Made by a program: the position numbers and the translations under genes. A stretch of 64,000 bases of DNA, taken from positions 290,695-354,694 of the forward strand of contig CAKTDA010000006.1 in the NCBI GenBank assembly GCA_934541105.1. Reading direction: 5' to 3'. Shown piece after piece: positions 58,900 to 64,000 of the stretch. This DNA is from an uncultured Luteitalea sp. Lineage in GTDB: Bacteria; Acidobacteriota; Vicinamibacteria; Vicinamibacterales; Vicinamibacteraceae. Positions within the stretch are counted from its first letter, which is position 1. Every line of letters begins with the position of its first letter. The notes beneath the pieces are model-generated. The model did not search any database. It had not been told where the DNA came from and saw only the letters and a list, made by a program, of their open reading frames with translations.

Positions 58900-60750
58900 G
58901 TGACACCGGCCACTGGCGCCGATTCTGCAGTGTTCACCGGAAGCCGGGCCACGGTGCTTGGCAAGAACTTCAGCGACGACCCGAGTTCCATGCAGGAGAT
59001 CCAGGACCTTCAGCTCGCCGGCCAGACGCTCTGCTCGGCGGGCGTGAGCTATTTCCACGTCTATCCGAACGGCGACGTCTACCGCTGTCTCGCGGACTTC
59101 AACGCGCGCCGCCCCCCGATGTTCAACGTCAAGGCCGATGGCTGGCGTGGATCGGCCGCCCCGACCATCTGCGATCACGAGCGCTGCTACAACGCGTGCG
59201 ATCTCGACTGGACCACCAAGTGGCAGCTCGACGACGAGGGCCGGCTCGAGCGCACGCTGGAGGGGCAGCGGAGGGCGAGCGGGGGTGCGGCGGTGCGGTT
59301 GTTGAGCAACCAGCGTCTCGACGCGCCGCAGCGTCGCATGGCGTACTTCATCTGGTCGCCGACGCTCGCGTGCAATTACACGTGTGCCTACTGTGGGTGC
59401 GCCGCCGGCGAGAAGCAGATCAGGAACGACTTTCCCTCATCGGCCCCCGAGTTGAGCGTGGACGACTGGGTGGACGTCTGGAGCGACATCCTCGACCGCT
59501 TCGATTACGGCATCCTCAGCGTGACCGGCGGAGAGCCGCTGCTCAGTGACGCGACGATTCCCGTGCTCGGCATCGCGGGGCGGAAGTTCGCCTGCTACGT
59601 CACGTCGAACGTCAGCCGCAACGTGATGGAGTTCAGCCGCAGCGTGCCTCCGGGCAGTCGCGCCGATGTCGCGGGCTTCGGCGACGTTCCCGTGGGCCTC
59701 TCGGGAGTCAACTGCAGCCTGCACCCTACGTCCAGGGGCTTCAACTGGGAGTTGTTCAAGGGATCGGTGCTGCTGCTGCGCAACGCCGGCTTCCCCGTGT
59801 CGGTCAACTACGTCGGCTATCCCCTGCAGCTGTACCTCGCGCCCGAGTACAAGGCATGGTGCGAGCAGCAGGCGATCGAGTTCACGTTGTCGTCATGGCA
59901 GGGCGTGGACAACGACGGGACGATCTCACGCTACTCGCCGTCCGAGCGCGCCTTCTTCGAGGAGATGGCGCCGCCGCATCGCAAGAAGGCCAACGAACTG
60001 GTGTTCGTCGATCTCCGCTACGAGGTGACGCTCGACACACCGACGACGCGGGTGCTGATGTCCGACGTCGCCACGGTGACGGGACGTATCCGTAATGTGT
60101 CACCTACCGATTGGCACGTCGGCAGCGGGCCCGACAGGTGGAGCGTCGCCGGGTACATCACGCGCATCGGCCGGCGCAAGCAGTGGCTCCGCCAGTTCCG
60201 CACAACACCGGCCGACTGCATCGTCGAACAGGGGGCCGCACTCGAGTTCTCCGTGCCCATCGACACGCGTGGACTGCCGGCCGGCATCTACGAGGTGTGG
60301 ATCGACCTGCTGATGCCGCCGCGCAACTGGATGGCACTTCACGGGGCGACGCCGGCTGCCGCGCTGCTCAGGGTCGAAGCGTTCAGCCACGAGATCGCCG
60401 TGGACGTCGATGCCGTGACCCTGTCGCCCGACACCGCAACCGTCGTCAGCGGCACCGTCCGCAACACGTGCGGCAAGCCCTGGCCCGGGGGAACGGGCGG
60501 CGGCGACCTGCGCCTCGGGGCGCGGCTCCTCCGGCGCGACGGCGAGGGCGGACCGATTCGGGAGTTCCGGGCGCCGCTGGCGGCGCTGCCCACGACACCG
60601 GAAGAGCCGGTGTCGTTCAACCTGGTGCTGGATCCGCTGGAGCTCGACGCTGCGGACTACGAACTCAGCCTCGACGTCGTGAAGGAGAACCAGTTCTGGT
60701 TGTCCGAGAAGGGCGCCACGCCGACAGTGATTCCCGTGGTCCTGCCGTAG
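58900..60750 (+). CDS. radical SAM protein with N-terminal SPASM-like region and tandem C-terminal sandwich domains
   Basis: The 616-residue protein (GTG at 58900; ATG at 58990 possible) has the radical SAM motif ACNYTCAYCG (C158, C162, C165), then LSVTGGEPLLSD and SGVNCSLHPTS. Ahead of it, residues 45-100 look like a SPASM auxiliary cluster: VYPNGDVYRCLAD (C63), ICDHERCYNACD (C91, C96, C100). Such a region normally follows the SAM domain. After about residue 370 come two Ig-like repeats, each with a GxIRNVSP/GTVRNTCGKPW-type strand and a (G)IYEVWIDLLM / YELSLDVV end, resembling Wzt C-terminal domains. It may modify peptides or glycans; target unknown. Confidence 0.8.
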   Translation: MTPATGADSAVFTGSRATVLGKNFSDDPSSMQEIQDLQLAGQTLCSAGVSYFHVYPNGDVYRCLADFNARRPPMFNVKADGWRGSAAPTICDHERCYNACDLDWTTKWQLDDEGRLERTLEGQRRASGGAAVRLLSNQRLDAPQRRMAYFIWSPTLACNYTCAYCGCAAGEKQIRNDFPSSAPELSVDDWVDVWSDILDRFDYGILSVTGGEPLLSDATIPVLGIAGRKFACYVTSNVSRNVMEFSRSVPPGSRADVAGFGDVPVGLSGVNCSLHPTSRGFNWELFKGSVLLLRNAGFPVSVNYVGYPLQLYLAPEYKAWCEQQAIEFTLSSWQGVDNDGTISRYSPSERAFFEEMAPPHRKKANELVFVDLRYEVTLDTPTTRVLMSDVATVTGRIRNVSPTDWHVGSGPDRWSVAGYITRIGRRKQWLRQFRTTPADCIVEQGAALEFSVPIDTRGLPAGIYEVWIDLLMPPRNWMALHGATPAAALLRVEAFSHEIAVDVDAVTLSPDTATVVSGTVRNTCGKPWPGGTGGGDLRLGARLLRRDGEGGPIREFRAPLAALPTTPEEPVSFNLVLDPLELDAADYELSLDVVKENQFWLSEKGATPTVIPVVLP

Positions 60751-60765
60751 CGCCGCCGGTCGCGT

Positions 60766-61275
60766 TCAGGCGAAGGCGGTGTCGTCGGCAGAGGGCCCGT
60801 AGAGCGCCGGGACCTTCGCGCCCATGAGCCGCAGGTAGACCGTCATCTGGCCGCGGTGGTGGACCCAGTGGTTGATCGTGTCACGCAGCATCTCGTGCCG
60901 CGTCGTGTCTGCCACGACCACGCCTCCGGCGAGGAGTTGCCAGCGCGTCTGCAGGTGCGCCTCGGTGGTGTTGCGCAGCACCTTTCGCGCCTCGTCGGCA
61001 GCCTTGTCGAGCGCCGCCACGTACTCGGCCGCCGTCGAGGGCGACGGCCACTCCTGCCCCCCGCCGTCCTTCGGGGCCACGTCGAACTGGTCCTGCCGCA
61101 CGATCATCGTCAGCCACATCGGGATTGTCGCGACCATGTTGGCAAGGTAGCCGAACGGCATCGACCGGTCGTGCGGCTTCCAGTCCGCCTTCCCCTCGGG
61201 GACCTGTTCGAGCGTACGGCGGCTGCGGGCCGCTTCGCCGTCGAGTTCGGCAAGCATCAGCGCGATGAAATCCAT
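60766..61275 (-). CDS. DinB-family protein
   Basis: The 169-residue protein (ATG at 61275) is a second DinB/YfiT-like protein: MPFGYLANMVATIPMWLTM, TTRHEMLRDTINHWVHHRGQMTVYLRLMG. The His residues in NHWVHHRGQ are the usual metal ligands. It is unrelated in close sequence to the DinB at 57160. It ends 15 bases from the converging radical SAM gene. Confidence 0.8.
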   Translation of the reverse strand: MDFIALMLAELDGEAARSRRTLEQVPEGKADWKPHDRSMPFGYLANMVATIPMWLTMIVRQDQFDVAPKDGGGQEWPSPSTAAEYVAALDKAADEARKVLRNTTEAHLQTRWQLLAGGVVVADTTRHEMLRDTINHWVHHRGQMTVYLRLMGAKVPALYGPSADDTAFA

Positions 61276-61421
61276 GGCGCGCAGTATCCAGAGCCGACGA
61301 CCCTCCTGCAAGCACAACCAGCATCACGGGTGGGACGACGGACGTGGTCGGGTTGCGATGAGTTCCGCCGACGGCCGCCGTCTACCGGTCAGATGATGAC
61401 GGCAGCCGCCGTCGGGAGCCC

Positions 61422-61904
61422 ATGTCCATGACACCGAAGAACACGATCTGTCTCTGGTTCGATTCCGACGCCCACGAGGCCGCGAAGTACTACGCCGCGA
61501 CCTTCCCCGACAGCGCCGTCACCGCGGTGCGCACGGCGCCAGACGACTTCCCCGGCGGCAAGGCCGGACAGGTGCTGACGGTGGAGTTCACCGTGCTCGG
61601 CATCCCGTGTCTCGGCTTGAATGGCGGCCCGGCATTCACGCAGAGCGAGGCATTCAGCTTCCAGGTCGCGACCGACGATCAGGAGGAGACCGACAGGTAC
61701 TGGAACGCCATCGTGGCAAATGGCGGCGCCGAGAGTGCGTGCGGCTGGTGCAAGGATCGCTGGGGAATCTCGTGGCAGATCACCCCGCGTGTGCTCACCG
61801 ACGCAATGGCCGCCGGCGGCGACGAAGCCCGCCGCGCGTTCGCCGCGATGATGACGATGGGGAAGATCGACGTCGCGGCAATCGAGGCGGCACGACGCGG
61901 CTGA
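61422..61904 (+). CDS. VOC-family protein (PhnB-like)
   Basis: The 160-residue protein matches PhnB-type glyoxalase-fold proteins: NTICLWFDSDAHEAAKYYAATFPDS, VLTVEFTVLGIPCLGLNGGPAFTQSEAFSF and CGWCKDRWGISWQITP. This group is often annotated as 3-demethylubiquinone-9 methyltransferase-like, though no methyltransferase motif exists. The start is ATG 61422 or 61428. The YqgE gene follows after 16 bases. Confidence 0.82.
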   Translation: MSMTPKNTICLWFDSDAHEAAKYYAATFPDSAVTAVRTAPDDFPGGKAGQVLTVEFTVLGIPCLGLNGGPAFTQSEAFSFQVATDDQEETDRYWNAIVANGGAESACGWCKDRWGISWQITPRVLTDAMAAGGDEARRAFAAMMTMGKIDVAAIEAARRG

Positions 61905-61920
61905 GGGTATCCTCACGTCC

Positions 61921-62589
61921 ATGGCTGACGCGAAGCCGCGGTTGCGCGTCCGGACCGGCCGCGCGGGCGTGATCGCCGGCGTCTGTGGACTGCTGATGGT
62001 GGGTGGTGGCGTCGCGGCGATCCTGGCCGAGCGATCGATGCAGCCGGGACGCGACGTCATCGTGCGCGAGCTCGCGGCAGGCAAGCTGCTCGTCGCCGCA
62101 CGCAACCTCCCCGACCCCAACTTCGCCGACACCGTCGTCCTCCTCGTGGAATACTCCGGGGATGGCGCGGCGGGTCTCGTGCTGAACCGACCGTCCTCGG
62201 TGCCGCTGTCGCGCGCGCTGCCGGGCATCGAACAGGCGTCGGGCGTCGCCGCGACCGCGTTCATCGGAGGTCCCGTTTCACAGGGCGCCGCGCTCGCGCT
62301 GTCTCGCATGGCATGCGGCGCGTGCCCGGTCGTGGGCCGGGACGTGTACCTCGTGAACACGCCGGATGCGTTGAAGGATCGCCTGGCCGGCGGCGGGGAT
62401 GATCAGCAGCTTCGCGTCTATCTGGGGTATGCAGGCTGGTCCGGGGGGCAACTGGAGGCCGAGACGCGGCAGGGTGCGTGGCATGTGCTCGACGCCGACG
62501 CGCGGACCGTCTTCGATCCGGCGCCGCGCTCCCTGTGGCAGCGGACCATCAGGCGTACCGAAGCGGTGTTCGCGCGCCTGGGGTCGTGA
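61921..62589 (+). CDS. YqgE/AlgH family protein with N-terminal membrane anchor
   Basis: The 222-residue protein has the YqgE/AlgH domain from about residue 50: GKLLVAARNLPDPNFADTVVLLVEY, GAAGLVLNRPSSVPL, AFIGGPVSQGAALALSR, RVYLGYAGWSGGQLEAET and GAWHVLDAD. Unlike typical YqgE, it is preceded by a hydrophobic segment (VIAGVCGLLMVGGGVAAILA, about 18-37) after a basic start, so it is probably anchored outside the cytoplasm. The role of the family is unknown. Confidence 0.85.
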   Translation: MADAKPRLRVRTGRAGVIAGVCGLLMVGGGVAAILAERSMQPGRDVIVRELAAGKLLVAARNLPDPNFADTVVLLVEYSGDGAAGLVLNRPSSVPLSRALPGIEQASGVAATAFIGGPVSQGAALALSRMACGACPVVGRDVYLVNTPDALKDRLAGGGDDQQLRVYLGYAGWSGGQLEAETRQGAWHVLDADARTVFDPAPRSLWQRTIRRTEAVFARLGS

Positions 62590-62616
62590 GCGGCGTTGCC
62601 GCAGTCCGGATGGTGC

Positions 62617-62656
62617 GCCGGCCGCGCAACGCTCGATCGAGCGCTGCACGGCCGGC
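62617..62656. terminator. large palindromic hairpin between converging genes
   Basis: GCCGGCCG (62617-62624) pairs with CGGCCGGC (62649-62656). Inside lies the 14-base palindrome CGCTCGATCGAGCG (62630-62643), flanked by CGCAA and CTGCA. It fills the gap between YqgE and the PEP-CTERM gene, so a bidirectional transcription end is likely. There is no T tract. Confidence 0.5.
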
Positions 62657-62673
62657 ATGTGGTGCAGACGCTG

Positions 62674-63402
62674 TCAGGCGCGGGTGCGCATGCGGCGACG
62701 GACCGCGAGGCCGGCAAGCGCGCTGCCGAGCAGCACGAGCGACGTCGGTTCCGGCACACCGGGAACGACCTGCTCACGCGTGCCGATCGAGAAGTCGTCG
62801 AAGGCGAAGAAATCGCTCCCTGACGCCGTATTGCCGAAGCTGATGCCGGTGAAGAGCTCGTCCGGCTCCGTGACGTAGAAGCCGAAGTAGAGAACCCCGC
62901 CGCCCGGGCCATTCAGCGGGCTCTCCACGGTCAGCACGCTCGGCGTACCGGACACGGTCGTCAGCGTCACCCGGCCGTTGAAGTCCCCGATGTCCACGCC
63001 GTAGAAGCCGAAGGCCGCAACCGGCGACGAGAAGTCGAGGGTCATGGCGCTGTCGCTCTCCCAGTACTTCGTGCCGGAGATCGGGTAGCGCCCGACGCCA
63101 TTCGTACCACCGAGCTGCTCGTCCACCGATCCGCCGCTGAGCGTGGCCGAGACGCTCCCGAAGCTCACGGTGGGAGACGTCGCGCCGATGCTCAGCCCCT
63201 CGAACGTCTCCGTGCCGACACCAACGAGGTTCGCGAAGAACGCCGCGCGGGCGGCATCCGCATTCGGATGGGATGCGAGCCGGGTGCCCTCGCCGACCCC
63301 GACGTCATTGCCGAAGAAGATCACGGGAGCCGCGTCGGCCACCTGCCCACCAACGCCCACCAGCCCCACGCTCAGAACTGCACTCAACACCGCACGAGTC
63401 AT
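62674..63402 (-). CDS. PEP-CTERM sorted surface protein
   Basis: The 242-residue protein has a signal peptide (MTRAVLSAVLSVGLVGVGGQVADA) and ends in VPEPTSLVLLGSALAGLAVRRRMRTRA. This is the PEP-CTERM signal: VPEP motif, membrane segment and basic tail, recognised by the exosortase system. The body is a beta-rich lectin-like domain (FEGLSIGATSPTVSFGSVSA, DSAMTLDFSSPVAAFGFYGVD). The ATG at 63402 was preferred to a TTG at 63420. No exosortase gene is in the window. Surface or matrix role inferred from the family. Confidence 0.88.
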   Translation of the reverse strand: MTRAVLSAVLSVGLVGVGGQVADAAPVIFFGNDVGVGEGTRLASHPNADAARAAFFANLVGVGTETFEGLSIGATSPTVSFGSVSATLSGGSVDEQLGGTNGVGRYPISGTKYWESDSAMTLDFSSPVAAFGFYGVDIGDFNGRVTLTTVSGTPSVLTVESPLNGPGGGVLYFGFYVTEPDELFTGISFGNTASGSDFFAFDDFSIGTREQVVPGVPEPTSLVLLGSALAGLAVRRRMRTRA

Positions 63403-63659
63403 CGACAAGGAGATCTCCAATCAGGACCACACCGGACGACGTTCGTCACGGCCTCGCCTGGCTGCTTTGCAACTTTCGGTCCTGATGTCTGTTTCGGAAC
63501 GGGCGGTAACTCGTCGCCACTGATGCACGACTAGTCGCCATTGGGCGCGACTTTAGGTGATTCCCTGGCAGTGGTGGCCCGCGCCAGCGTTCGGGGCGGG
63601 CGCTTCGGAACTCGGGGTTCGGATCTCACGCCAGACCATGCGCCGTTGACGCGGGGGTT

Positions 63660-63923
63660 TCAGAAGCGGAACCGGTAGCTCGCCTCCACCATCCGCGGCA
63701 TGCCGATCAGGATCTGGTTGGCGGTGACGGCCCACTCGGCGAAGAACGCGTTCGTGAGGTTCTTGCCGCGGACGACGATCTCGCCGGATCCCGCACGCCA
63801 GCTCACCTGCGCATCGAGGAGGCCGTAGCCGGCAAGGCGCGTCGTGTTGGCGTTGTTGGCAAAGAAGCGACCCTGTCCGCGCACGCCGGCCCCAATCGTC
63901 AACGGCCATCGATCGAGGCGATA
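63660..63923 (-). pseudogene. C-terminal fragment of a TonB-dependent receptor cut by an IS element
   Basis: The minus-strand frame reads YRLDRWPLTIGAGVRGQGRFFANN and continues with GYGLLDAQVSWRAGSGEIVV, RGKNLTNAFFAE to the end ASYRFRF. This is the last beta-strands of a TonB-dependent outer membrane receptor, with the terminal Phe needed for barrel insertion. Upstream the homology stops at 63923, exactly where an IS3-type end begins, and the frame meets a stop shortly after. The larger N-terminal part must lie beyond the insertion. Confidence 0.8.
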
Positions 63924-64000
63924 TGAAGCGCCCCGGCTTTCTCGGAGACCTCATTTCTTGGGAGGATGGGGTCGATGGGACGTCCAAGTCGGTTTTCACC
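63924..64000 (+). mobile_element. left end of an IS3-family insertion sequence, running off the window
   Basis: The sequence from TGAAGCGCCCCGGCTTTC (63924) is a typical IS3-family terminus: it begins with TG, is followed by a short leader with GGGAGG, and then the ATG of a transposase OrfA. It interrupts the TonB receptor reading frame at 63923/63924. The rest of the element, the right end and any target duplication are outside the window. Confidence 0.72.
63975..64000 (+). CDS. IS3-family transposase OrfA, N-terminus only
   Basis: The eight complete codons from the ATG at 63975 read MGRPSRFS, with the next residue probably Pro. This matches the MGRPSxYSPEFRE start of IS3-family OrfA transposases. 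GGGAGG lies about 10 bases upstream. Only the first residues are in the window, so the subgroup cannot be named. Confidence 0.65.

Noticed and set aside
63480..63560. Sigma-54 promoter (TGGC-GC type) before the PEP-CTERM gene
   Set aside because: TGGCGA elements occur on the minus strand, but spacing to a GC is off by one in one case and the GC is missing in the other.
1..64000. CRISPR arrays, tRNA or rRNA genes
   Set aside because: No regularly spaced repeats, no cloverleaf with TTCGA-type loop and no rRNA-like sequence were seen.

Overview
The window is very GC-rich, densely coding bacterial chromosome. Most genes begin with ATG or GTG, many neighbours overlap by 4 bases (ATGA, GTGA, TTGA), and converging genes often overlap at their 3' ends. 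The gene content includes a PEP-CTERM surface protein, DUF1080, ThuA and DUF4091 carbohydrate proteins, a TonB-dependent receptor, ECF sigma and MarR regulators, and YYY-domain (DUF2298) membrane proteins. This fits a soil-type, polysaccharide-using Gram-negative, most like Acidobacteriota of the Vicinamibacteria type. That placement is inference, because no rRNA or other marker gene is present. I see no tRNA, rRNA or CRISPR array, and no gene-free stretch longer than about 300 bases.

Layout. 0-6.3 kb: sugar metabolism (GH84 hexosaminidase, enolase-superfamily sugar-acid dehydratase, 2-keto-3-deoxygluconate kinase, 6-phosphogluconate dehydrogenase, metallo-hydrolase). 6.3-12.4 kb: an ABC exporter and a short cyclic beta-1,2-glucan synthase in one operon, like chvA/chvB but without the GH94 domain. 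12.6-15.3 kb: DUF1080, cupin, ZIP transporter and a membrane protein. 15.3-17.4 kb: MarR, DoxX and a catechol-dioxygenase-like protein, resembling quinone/catechol detoxification loci. 17.4-20.3 kb: MFS, SIS and ROK sugar operon. 20.4-27.6 kb: DoxX, SDR, AhpD-like, SRPBCC, MarC, MarR plus ClC, and DUF4091. 27.6-32.3 kb: two genes of unknown family, 1207 and 344 residues. 32.5-39.5 kb: CBM9 protein, lone CpaF ATPase, DUF937, MscS channel, ECF sigma factor, GreB, an apparently dead serine hydrolase, and a SugE-type exporter behind a possible guanidine riboswitch hairpin.

41.3-55 kb is the most unusual part. A 51-residue peptide gene, with a TTG start overlapping the stop of an HPr-kinase-like gene, carries a lasso-type leader (Y-x2-P-x-L-x3-G-x5-T). 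The matching leader-binding PqqD protein, the B2 leader peptidase and an NTP_transf_5 nucleotidyltransferase form an operon about 8 kb away. The asparagine-synthetase-like lasso cyclase is absent, and the core has no Asp or Glu where a lasso ring would need one. Between the two halves lie an Agl23-like protein, two YYY-domain membrane proteins (one fused to a GT39-like domain), two GT2 glycosyltransferases and a UDP-galactopyranose-mutase-like flavoprotein. The set suggests a non-lasso, possibly phosphorylated and glycosylated peptide.

55-64 kb: GH3 glycosidase with DinB, an XRE regulator, a radical SAM protein with unusual domain order, a second DinB, a VOC protein, a membrane-anchored YqgE, a PEP-CTERM protein, and the last part of a TonB-dependent receptor. 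The receptor is cut by the left end of an IS3-family element that runs off the window.
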